A DNA stretch of 6,109 nt, taken from an uncultured Erysipelotrichaceae bacterium. GTDB lineage: Bacteria > Bacillota_I > Bacilli_A > Erysipelotrichales > Erysipelotrichaceae. Below, in pieces: positions 1 to 5,917 of the stretch. Every line of letters starts with the position of its first letter. Position 1 is the stretch's first letter. The DNA lies in the NCBI GenBank assembly GCA_902803275.1, contig CADCPE010000145.1, positions 1 to 6,109 on the forward strand. The letters run 5' to 3'. Position numbers and translations under genes: made by a program. The notes beneath the pieces are model-generated. The model was not told the DNA's origin, did no database searches, and saw only the letters and a list, made by a program, of their open reading frames with translations.

Positions 1-428
1 CAGACATTCTTTCTGAAATCCGGAAGCACCATAGTCAGCTCATCTTCCGTTACGTGAAGCGAATTCGGGATACGGCAGATGGTCCCGGTATATACATCAT
101 CGTCGCGGGTATGGACCCTGACATTTTCTGTTACGCAATATAAAGGAAAAAGACCTCCTACCGGACAGACATTGAGGGTACCATCATCATTGATATGACG
201 GACCATCAGACCGATATCATCAAGATGAGCCGTTATGACCAAAGGATCTCCCTCTCCGCCCAGATCGACCAAAACACCACCTTTATGGGTGATCCTGCAT
301 TCATAGCCGAGGCCCTTGATCATTTCCGTGATCAGCTTTTGGATCTTGACATACTGCCCGGTGGTACTGTCTACTTCCAGAAGCTTCCTGAATGATTCAA
401 TACAGAATTTCTCATCAAATTTATACAA
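1..428 (-). CDS. M42-family metallopeptidase (glutamyl aminopeptidase/cellulase M-like), N-terminal part
   Basis: Cytosolic zinc or cobalt aminopeptidase of the M42 family, which typically trims N-terminal residues from peptides. Only the first 142 codons are present; the gene runs off the left edge. I read it by translating the minus strand. The start region (FRKLLEVDSTTGQY) is followed by GYECRITHKGGVLVDLGGEG and then TAHLDDIGLMVRHI. The H and D of TAHLDD match the first metal-binding His and the following Asp of M42/M20-type peptidases. CPVGG and VHTRDDDVYTGTI follow, also M42-like; the remaining metal ligands lie outside the window. No ATG is available in frame. The frame closes upstream with TAA, and the best start is TTG at 428-426, 8 nt after AGGAAAGG (444-437). 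It has its own candidate promoter (466-495), but read-through from the upstream nucleotidase gene is possible. Family is fairly sure; substrate is unknown. Confidence 0.85.
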   Translation of the reverse strand, partial: MYKFDEKFCIESFRKLLEVDSTTGQYVKIQKLITEMIKGLGYECRITHKGGVLVDLGGEGDPLVITAHLDDIGLMVRHINDDGTLNVCPVGGLFPLYCVTENVRVHTRDDDVYTGTICRIPNSLHVTEDELTMVLPDFRKNV

Positions 429-436
429 ATCGTTCG

Positions 437-444
437 CCTTTCCT
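437..444 (-). promoter_or_regulatory. Ribosome binding site deciding a TTG start
   Basis: AGGAAAGG on the minus strand lies 8 nt before the TTG codon at 428-426. It is the only purine-rich Shine-Dalgarno-like stretch in front of the peptidase frame. Because no ATG or GTG exists between the upstream in-frame stop and the conserved N-terminus, this site supports TTG initiation. Confidence 0.65.
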
Positions 445-465
445 GATCTTTTTGTTTACGTTTAA

Positions 466-495
466 ATTATATATGATATATGACAACAGCCTCAA
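466..495 (-). promoter_or_regulatory. Candidate sigma-A type promoter for the M42 peptidase gene
   Basis: On the minus strand, TTGAGG (495-490, four of six matches to TTGACA) is followed by an 18-nt spacer and a perfect TATAAT (471-466). Transcription would start near 459, giving a leader of about 30 nt that carries the AGGAAAGG site. The -35 lies inside the hairpin that ends the preceding operon, so the two signals overlap. The -10 is convincing; the -35 is only moderate. Confidence 0.5.
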
Positions 496-506
496 AACGA
501 GGCTGT
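486..506 (-). terminator. Probable terminator hairpin of the MATE/nucleotidase operon
   Basis: A perfect 8-bp inverted repeat, ACAGCCTC and GAGGCTGT, with a 5-nt loop lies 24 nt beyond the nucleotidase stop codon. Read on the minus strand, the stem is followed by TGTCATATATC, which is AT-rich but not a clean U-tract. Termination may therefore be partial, allowing some read-through into the peptidase gene. The position between two same-strand genes supports a terminator role. Confidence 0.5.
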
Positions 507-530
507 CTAGTATCTTTAATATAAGCTATC

Positions 531-2006
531 CTAATCCAATACTACCAGTCTGTCTTTTGCCGGATAAGCCGGAAGAGCATCGCTGTTTTCGAGGTATTCA
601 TAAAGCGTTCCTTTAAATGAGGTAGCGATGACGCGAGGCTTGCCGTTGGCACTTACTTCTTCAACGCTGATATTGAAGAACTGCTTGAGGTTGTTGTAAT
701 CATAGATCTGTATTCCGACAGTGATGATCTGATCGTCTTCAACTTCCTTGCCGTTGAACTGCATCTTTACAATCTCATGAGTCTTCCTGTCATAGGTAAT
801 GTTCCAGTTTTCGGAAACCTGATAGAATTCGTGAGCATCGCCTTTCCAGACCTCATCACGGCAGATGAATCTGATCATGTCCTTCAGCTGTTTCCCTGTG
901 ACTTTTATGCACATGAAATTGCCGTCATACGGGAAAGCCTCCATCATGTCTTTAAGCGTGATGATCGGACCAAGCTTAGGTACCCTGATAGAACCCGAAG
1001 TCAGAAGGACCAGGTCACACGATGAAGCTTCTGACAGCAGGTCCGCAAAGAAATTGCCCAGTTCAGTCTGTTTATATCTGCTTTCATGCTTAAGCGCATG
1101 ATTCAATCTTCTGATGGTACGGCCGTATTTCATATCGGTCGAACTCTTAAGTTCATTTACAAGTTCCGTCATTTTAGGATCATCCGGACAGTTGGCCGAG
1201 GTGATCGGTACGGATTCCCATTTATAGGAAGCTACCGAATTGGTATCGGTATCCACTATGATATCGAATCGTCCGATCTGGTCTGTTCCCACACCGGCCT
1301 GGACGATCAGGATATCGTTGACCTTGCAAGGTTCTTTAAGATAGGTATGAGAATGACCGCCGATGATGACATCGATCCCCAGATCAGGATTTAGCGAGGC
1401 CGCAAGTTCCTTATCCTTTTCAAATCCAATGTGAGTCAGCAGAACGGTGAAATCAATGTCGATGCCGTTGAAGGCATTGCAGATCTTTTCGATCTCCTTG
1501 GCGGCATCAGAGATGTCGACCAGGGATCCGACGATCTTTTCCGTAGAGGCTGAATTCATGACCTCTTCGGTCAGGATGCCGATGAACAGGATCTTCATGC
1601 CGTCGATCTCGACGATATGATAAGGTTCAAACAGACGCTTGCCGTTCATCTTTATATAAAGGTTGGCGTTGATGATCGGAAACTTTGCACACTTTTCCAT
1701 GAACAGCAGATGCGAAAGACCGTAGTCCGTTTCATGGTTGCCGATCGTGACGACATCCGGTGAGAGCATGTTCATGATCTCGATGGTTGAGTAACCAAGA
1801 TATTCAGAGTCGATGACCGATCCTCTGAACATATCACCCGCTACGCAATAGATGACGTTCTCTTCTTCTTCCTTGACCTTGGAGATATATCCTGACAGCA
1901 TGGAAACACCGCCGACCAGTTCGTCGGAAACATTTTCAGCCAGGAAATCTCCGTGCATATCATTGGAATGAAGCAGGACCAGTTTTCTGTATCTTTCGTT
2001 ACTCAT
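531..2006 (-). CDS. Cytosolic 5'-nucleotidase/UshA-family metallophosphatase
   Basis: Predicted two-metal phosphoesterase of the 5'-nucleotidase/2',3'-cyclic phosphodiesterase family, 491 aa. The N-terminal metallophosphatase domain (about 8-225) has every signature: HSNDMHG (D16, H18), GDMFRGS (57-63, D58), GNHE (89-92), LLTHIG (H192) and GGHSH (216-220). The C-terminal 5'-nucleotidase domain spans about 300-480. It has LTSGSIR (R341) where family members usually show NGGxxR, and AFPYDGN for the usual FPFGN. The usual GGDGF substrate-clamp signature is not seen; the equivalent place reads IYDYNN (about 434-438). There is no signal peptide, unlike exported UshA-type enzymes, so it should act in the cytoplasm. 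The start is ATG at 2006-2004, 6 nt after AAAGGTGA (2020-2013); a TTG one codon earlier would leave only 3 nt. It begins 14 nt after the MATE gene and is very likely co-transcribed. Substrate not predictable. Confidence 0.88.
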   Translation of the reverse strand: MSNERYRKLVLLHSNDMHGDFLAENVSDELVGGVSMLSGYISKVKEEEENVIYCVAGDMFRGSVIDSEYLGYSTIEIMNMLSPDVVTIGNHETDYGLSHLLFMEKCAKFPIINANLYIKMNGKRLFEPYHIVEIDGMKILFIGILTEEVMNSASTEKIVGSLVDISDAAKEIEKICNAFNGIDIDFTVLLTHIGFEKDKELAASLNPDLGIDVIIGGHSHTYLKEPCKVNDILIVQAGVGTDQIGRFDIIVDTDTNSVASYKWESVPITSANCPDDPKMTELVNELKSSTDMKYGRTIRRLNHALKHESRYKQTELGNFFADLLSEASSCDLVLLTSGSIRVPKLGPIITLKDMMEAFPYDGNFMCIKVTGKQLKDMIRFICRDEVWKGDAHEFYQVSENWNITYDRKTHEIVKMQFNGKEVEDDQIITVGIQIYDYNNLKQFFNISVEEVSANGKPRVIATSFKGTLYEYLENSDALPAYPAKDRLVVLD

Positions 2007-2012
2007 CAATAT

Positions 2013-2020
2013 TCACCTTT
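2013..2020 (-). promoter_or_regulatory. Ribosome binding site of the nucleotidase gene
   Basis: AAAGGTGA on the minus strand sits directly after the stop codon of the MATE gene (stop TAG at 2023-2021) and 6 nt before ATG 2006. It decides between the ATG at 2006 and the TTG at 2009 in favour of the ATG. It also fits translation of a tightly spaced operon. Confidence 0.75.
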
Positions 2021-3775
2021 CTATAGTTTTATAGTAAGAACGTTCATGCCAAAGGTGGTCTGGTAATTCATCTCTTTAGCGATCTTTGATACCATCTTTA
2101 TTCCGACGTTCTTGGTCGGATCATCATTTGTATACATCTCCAGTTTGGTATGTGGATCAAACTTGACACAGTTGTCTCTTAATCTCAGCAGCACCTCATC
2201 GTTCTCCACACAGGCAAAGATGTTGATGCTGTGGTCTTTTCTCTTGTCTTTCTTGAAACCGTGCTCGACGATGTTGGCTGCCATTTCTTCCATGCACAGT
2301 CCTGCCATCATGCTTCGACGGTTGTCGATGCCGCTGTTTTTGCACAGTGTTTCGATTCCTCTTGATACTGATATGACTTCTTCAATATCATCGATCTCCA
2401 TCGAATATTTGGCTTCGGCTTCAAAGCCCTTTTCGAGATGCAGCATGTCATCAAGGTTTCTGGCCAAGCCTTTTTTATTGATGCAGGCCACGATGTACAT
2501 GATGATCAGCGTTACTATTTCAGCATACATGTAGCAGCCCCAGATCGCATCGATACCGATAAGTTTTGTCAAGAAGGCACAGCAGATAAACGGCGTAATG
2601 ATACAGTTGCCCACATACAGGGCGTTGCAATAGGCAACTCTGCCTAAAGACTGGTTTGCACCCATGAAGGTGAGCGTGACCATGTTGAACGGCGCACTCC
2701 ATGTATAGTAGATCAAAAGTCTGTTGGTCTCTTCGATGACATTGCCTTCACCACCAAACAGCATGGCGATCTGCCTGCCAAACGGATAGACGACAATAAA
2801 CTTCAACAGACACAGCATCCAGCCGACAAAGATCGTGATGCGCATGAGTTCCTTGAGGGAAGTTGAATCTCTTTCGCCGACAAAGACGCTTGCCAGCATC
2901 GACAGCGCACTGCCAACACCGATGTTGAATGCATCGAACAGGCCGCCGCATGAGCCCAGGATCGCCAGGGCATTGACTGCCGTATTGCCGCCGACCTGCA
3001 TAGCATACTTGTTGATGAAGACGTTTCTTGCCGAATAAAGGATACCGGCTAAAGAGGCAGGAGAGCCAAGTATGATGGTCTCCTTGCACATGTTCAGATC
3101 GAAGCTGCTGGCATCGAAATTGACCAGATCCTTCTTAAGGACGATATATATGACGATAAAAGCGGCAACTGCCAAACGGCTCAAAGATGTAGCCAGAGAT
3201 ACGCCAAACACGCCACCATTAAAGATGAAGATATTTGCCAGACAGAACGAAGCGTTAAAGATCGCCAGCAGGATCGTCGCTGTAAGCGAAATGCCTGACT
3301 TGTTGCACATCTGCAAGAAAGTCATCAGACATGGTATCAGCAGCAACGGCAGGATTCCTAACGCCATACCGCGGATATAGGCTGTCGTTTCGTTGATCGT
3401 TTCGGCATTGGCACCAAGAAGAGTTGCCAGAGGCGATGCAAACGTAAAGCCTATTACAGTCATCACTATTCCTGAAACGACCAGCATTATTATCGAATTG
3501 GAGAAAACATCATTGACCTTCTTGGTCTCGCCTCTTCCCATGAACTTTCCGCACAGGATGCCCGCTCCTCCGGAAACGATCGTTGCCAGTGCCGCCAGCA
3601 TATTGGTCATCGGTGTCGTCAGACCAAGGGCGATCATGGCTGTTGTCGGTGGAGTATTACCGATGATCAGACCATTGACGATACCGCTAAGGCTGTTGGC
3701 AATGCTCATGAAGATCTGCACAGGAAGCAGCTTTAGATATAACTCCATGATGTTGCGATTGAATTTGAATTTCAT
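2021..3775 (-). CDS. MATE-family transporter fused to a C-terminal RsbW-like HATPase domain
   Basis: 584 aa. Residues about 1-440 are a polytopic membrane protein of the MATE (multidrug and toxin extrusion) family, a cation-driven exporter with about 12 expected TM segments. The N-terminal region (LPVQIFMSIANSLSGIVNGL) and the GGAGILCGKFMGRGETKKV stretch are typical. MATE proteins usually end near 450 aa. Here a soluble domain follows (about 457-584) resembling the HATPase_c_2/RsbW anti-sigma kinase fold. Its N-box is EEMAANIVEH (496-505), its D-box is LRDNCVKFDP (D534, FDP 539-541), and its G-box region is NVGIKMVSKIA (from 556), ending in a beta strand (VLTIKL). D534 is present, but the glycine normally two residues after it is C536. 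The start is ATG 3775, 5 nt after AGGAGA. It is first gene of an operon with the nucleotidase and divergent to a diguanylate cyclase. Transported substrate and HATPase partner are unknown. Both domain calls are strong. Confidence 0.88.
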   Translation of the reverse strand: MKFKFNRNIMELYLKLLPVQIFMSIANSLSGIVNGLIIGNTPPTTAMIALGLTTPMTNMLAALATIVSGGAGILCGKFMGRGETKKVNDVFSNSIIMLVVSGIVMTVIGFTFASPLATLLGANAETINETTAYIRGMALGILPLLLIPCLMTFLQMCNKSGISLTATILLAIFNASFCLANIFIFNGGVFGVSLATSLSRLAVAAFIVIYIVLKKDLVNFDASSFDLNMCKETIILGSPASLAGILYSARNVFINKYAMQVGGNTAVNALAILGSCGGLFDAFNIGVGSALSMLASVFVGERDSTSLKELMRITIFVGWMLCLLKFIVVYPFGRQIAMLFGGEGNVIEETNRLLIYYTWSAPFNMVTLTFMGANQSLGRVAYCNALYVGNCIITPFICCAFLTKLIGIDAIWGCYMYAEIVTLIIMYIVACINKKGLARNLDDMLHLEKGFEAEAKYSMEIDDIEEVISVSRGIETLCKNSGIDNRRSMMAGLCMEEMAANIVEHGFKKDKRKDHSINIFACVENDEVLLRLRDNCVKFDPHTKLEMYTNDDPTKNVGIKMVSKIAKEMNYQTTFGMNVLTIKL

Positions 3776-3780
3776 ATTTT

Positions 3781-3786
3781 TCTCCT
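3781..3786 (-). promoter_or_regulatory. Ribosome binding site of the MATE-HATPase gene
   Basis: AGGAGA within an A-rich stretch (AAAAAGGAGAAAAAT) ends 5 nt before the ATG at 3775. This is a standard strong Firmicutes-type site and confirms the start. Confidence 0.8.
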
Positions 3787-3790
3787 TTTT

Positions 3791-3854
3791 GACAAAGAGT
3801 TTTCTTATTATTATTGTATCTTATGATCTGTTGATATTCCCTTAAAACTCTGTC
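3791..3854. repeat. Inverted repeat flanking the MATE operon promoter region
   Basis: Left arm GAC-AA-AGAGTTTT (3791-3803) and right arm AAAACTCT-GTC (3844-3854) pair over 8 + 3 bp with a 2-nt bulge. They are separated by 40 nt. The separating DNA includes TACAAT (3818-3813 on the minus strand), a five-of-six match to a -10 box for the MATE operon. No convincing -35 sits upstream of it (GGGAAT at 17 nt). The arms could be two operator half-sites or a chance AT-rich match; the sequence cannot decide. Confidence 0.35.
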
Positions 3855-3920
3855 TTTTTTATATTTAATCAATATTAATTGCTGTTCTTTTTCAAAAATA
3901 TTCCTCGATTTATTTTCTTG

Positions 3921-3929
3921 TGTCATAAT
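3921..3929 (+). promoter_or_regulatory. Candidate extended -10 promoter of the diguanylate cyclase gene
   Basis: TGTCATAAT fits the extended -10 form (TGn followed by a five-of-six match to TATAAT). There is no good -35 at 16-18 nt upstream (TTCCTC at 17 nt), which extended -10 promoters can tolerate. The -10 ends 6 nt before the GTG at 3936, so transcription would begin at or next to the proposed start codon. Confidence 0.4.
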
Positions 3930-3935
3930 AAATTT

Positions 3936-5738
3936 GTGAATAAACAGGCAAACGGGCCTAAAAAACCTTATGTATCATTAAGCAAAAACATCCTGATAAC
4001 CGCTTTCGCGTTTATTGTTTTCCTGTGCTTTGTGCTTTCTTTTGTCATCTACAGGATCTATACCACGGCCATGTTTGACCGTTATGAGAAGCAGCTTACT
4101 GCTGTTGCGGATTATGTGGAGATACATATTGACAAGGATGACATGTCGGAATGCGCCAAGACCTACGTGGAATCCGAAACATATAAAAAATTCCAGGCCT
4201 TCCTGGATGAAATGATCGACAACTACAATGATGTGCACTACATATACATCATGCAGATACTGGGTCCGGAAGAAAAGGCTCCGGTCGTCGAGATCTGCAC
4301 CGGCAATTCGACCTATGAAAAAGAAAACGAGCCCGACATGGTCCTTCATCTTGGCGATGCCGAGGAAGGATGGTACGACGCGGAAACAACCGAGGAATTC
4401 AGACAGATCCTGCGCGGCGATAAGGATGTCTTTGCCGAGAATCCGTCTGAATGGGGAGTTGACTATACCCTGTTCAGGCCTCTTATCGATTCTTCCGGTG
4501 AACATTTTGCCTTGCTTTGTGTCGATATTTCGATAGATGACCTCAATGCATCCATATATCGCAACATCTTCATCAGTGTTCTGGCGGTCAGCGTCTGCGG
4601 TATACTGTTCCTCATAATCCTGATGACCTGGATGAATTCAAATGTAACTGAGCCGATCAGATCTCTTGAAAGAAGCGTTACCGATTACGCAAACAAGACG
4701 GCCGGTTCCAAGGATCCGGATGATCTGATATACAACGCTCCTTACTTTGATATCAACAATGAGGTAAGTGCTCTTGGCGATTCGGTCACCAAGCTCTCTG
4801 AAAACATGCGCAATTATCTGAAAGAGATACTCCTTCAGCAGGATAGAAATGACGAGCAGCTGAGCATACTTGCTTCAATGGCCAAGATCTATGATTACGT
4901 CAATCTCATTGATTTTTCCGCATCGACGGAAATGCTGCTGAATACCGACGAGCTTCATAAGATAGACATCGCACCGGGACAGGATCATACGCATCTTGTC
5001 CAGGGTCTAAGGGACAGTATCGATGTAAACATGGTCGATGAATTCTGGAACTTCACCAACATTTCGACTGTACCAACCAGATTGGTCGGCCGCAACAGCA
5101 TCTCCGGTGAATTTGTTTCCAACAAGATCGGCTGGTTCAGAGCTCAGTACATCAGGATCAACGGTGACATCTCTGAAAAACCGTCTGTCGTGATCTACAC
5201 TGTTCAAAGCATCGATGCTGACAAACGACGTGAAGAAAAGCTGATCCTCATATCAAGAACTGATGAACTGACCAGGCTGTTCAACAGACGCTGCTGTGAG
5301 GAAGATATCGATGCCATCAGGCAGGAAGGCATCAAAGATGATCTGGTCATCATTTCCGCTGACCTCAACGGTCTTAAAAACACCAACGACAACCTCGGAC
5401 ACATGGCCGGAGATGAGCTGATAAGAGCAGCTGCCTCATGTCTGACGCTGGGCATTGAACATAACGGAAAGATCTACCGTACCGGCGGTGATGAGTTCAT
5501 CGCGATCGTCTACTGTGACGATGTTGTACCGATACTGGAAAGGATCCGCGAACTTGCCAGAGACTGGCGCGGCAATCTCATCAATGAAGTATCCATTTCC
5601 CTTGGCTACGCATCACACAAGGATCATCCTGATGCCACGATCGAAGAACTGGAAAAACTCGCTGATGAAGCGATGTATAAAGAAAAAGAGAAATACTATC
5701 AGCAGCCAACTCACAACAGGCGTTCAGACAGAAGATAG
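3936..5738 (+). CDS. Membrane-bound sensor diguanylate cyclase (Cache-like sensor, HAMP, PAS-like, GGDEF)
   Basis: 600 aa; predicted to make c-di-GMP from two GTP. Order: short Lys-rich cytoplasmic tail; TM1 about 19-39; extracytoplasmic sensor about 41-209, Cache-like in size and placement; TM2 about 210-233; HAMP about 232-290 (EPIRSLERSV, then NEVSALGDSV); PAS-like region about 308-433; GGDEF domain about 437-590. The GGDEF domain opens with RTDELTRLFNRR. It has the metal Asp in ADLNGLKNTND (D476), HMAGDEL (D493), and an intact active-site loop, TGGDEF (GGDEF 517-521). The product-inhibition RxxD motif is absent; the equivalent residues are EHNG. The enzyme therefore looks active and not I-site-inhibited. 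Start choice: GTG 3936 puts a basic tail before TM1 but has no Shine-Dalgarno. TTG 3879 would add 19 residues and also lacks one. No in-frame ATG lies before TM1. It is transcribed alone, ending at a strong terminator. Ligand unknown. Confidence 0.9.
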   Translation: MNKQANGPKKPYVSLSKNILITAFAFIVFLCFVLSFVIYRIYTTAMFDRYEKQLTAVADYVEIHIDKDDMSECAKTYVESETYKKFQAFLDEMIDNYNDVHYIYIMQILGPEEKAPVVEICTGNSTYEKENEPDMVLHLGDAEEGWYDAETTEEFRQILRGDKDVFAENPSEWGVDYTLFRPLIDSSGEHFALLCVDISIDDLNASIYRNIFISVLAVSVCGILFLIILMTWMNSNVTEPIRSLERSVTDYANKTAGSKDPDDLIYNAPYFDINNEVSALGDSVTKLSENMRNYLKEILLQQDRNDEQLSILASMAKIYDYVNLIDFSASTEMLLNTDELHKIDIAPGQDHTHLVQGLRDSIDVNMVDEFWNFTNISTVPTRLVGRNSISGEFVSNKIGWFRAQYIRINGDISEKPSVVIYTVQSIDADKRREEKLILISRTDELTRLFNRRCCEEDIDAIRQEGIKDDLVIISADLNGLKNTNDNLGHMAGDELIRAAASCLTLGIEHNGKIYRTGGDEFIAIVYCDDVVPILERIRELARDWRGNLINEVSISLGYASHKDHPDATIEELEKLADEAMYKEKEKYYQQPTHNRRSDRR

Positions 5739-5749
5739 AACAAAGTAAC

Positions 5750-5776
5750 AAAACGGCAATCACGATTGCCGTTTTT
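5750..5776 (+). terminator. Intrinsic terminator of the diguanylate cyclase gene
   Basis: AAAACGGCAAT and ATTGCCGTTTT form a perfect 11-bp stem around a 4-nt loop (CACG), 11 nt after the stop codon, ending in a run of five T (5772-5776). The A-rich left flank and T-rich right flank could also let it work on the minus strand. Confidence 0.9.
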
Positions 5777-5802
5777 CAATAAAACAGATCGTGCTTTCTT
5801 CT

Positions 5803-5841
5803 ACAAAAATACGTGCCGTTTTTGTGATCATATGACAAAAA
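5803..5841. repeat. Three alternating 7-nt arms that can pair in two exclusive ways
   Basis: ACAAAAA (5803-5809), TTTTTGT (5819-5825) and ACAAAAA (5835-5841) are spaced by exactly 9 nt each. The central arm can pair with either neighbour. The outer arms belong to a 12-nt direct repeat with one mismatch, ACAAAAATACGT (5803-5814) and ACAAAAATTCGT (5835-5846), 32 nt apart. The region is between two convergent genes. AT-rich arms make chance matches possible. Confidence 0.4.
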
Positions 5842-5886
5842 TTCGTAGGAATTATGTGATAGTACACATTGTCTGCTACGAATTTT
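5838..5886 (-). terminator. Long imperfect palindrome, possible terminator of the acetyltransferase gene
   Basis: Outer arms AAAATTCGTAG (5838-5848) and CTACGAATTTT (5876-5886) pair perfectly over 11 bp. Inside them ATGTG (5854-5858) and CACAT (5865-5869) form a second 5-bp stem with a 6-nt loop, separated by an internal loop of 5 and 6 nt. On the minus strand the structure starts 31 nt after the acetyltransferase stop codon and its last arm ends in TTTTT before G, which fits an intrinsic terminator. The two-part stem is longer than needed for that, so another structured role cannot be excluded. Confidence 0.5.
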
Positions 5887-5917
5887 AATATTGTTTATTA
5901 TTTCAAATTGAAGCTTC

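Noticed and set aside
195..395. Plus-strand open frame of 66 codons
   Set aside because: It is antisense to the M42 peptidase, whose minus-strand translation shows family motifs. The plus frame has no ribosome site and no recognisable domain.
392..616. Plus-strand open frame of 74 codons across the intergenic hairpin
   Set aside because: It runs through the operon terminator and into the antisense of the nucleotidase C-terminus, with low-complexity AT-rich coding and no Shine-Dalgarno.
2112..3845. Several plus- and minus-strand frames (for example 2112-2534, 2748-3089, 3072-3380, 3393-3845) inside the MATE gene
   Set aside because: All are shadows of the 584-codon gene. Their translations are Ser/Met- or Arg/Cys-rich without domains, and the real frame has clear MATE and HATPase motifs.
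3687..3926. Minus-strand frame of 79 codons upstream of the MATE gene
   Set aside because: It overlaps the MATE start and the divergent promoter region, has Lys/Asn/Gln-rich AT-driven composition, and lacks a ribosome site at its start.
3879..3935. TTG 3879 as the start of the diguanylate cyclase
   Set aside because: It has no Shine-Dalgarno, would add an odd hydrophobic stretch (LFFFKN, FIFL) ahead of the Lys-rich tail, and lies upstream of the best -10 element. GTG 3936 is preferred but not proven.
3776..3935. c-di-GMP or other riboswitch in the divergent region
   Set aside because: The leaders are short and AT-rich, and I could find no riboswitch-like conserved core or multi-stem structure before either gene.
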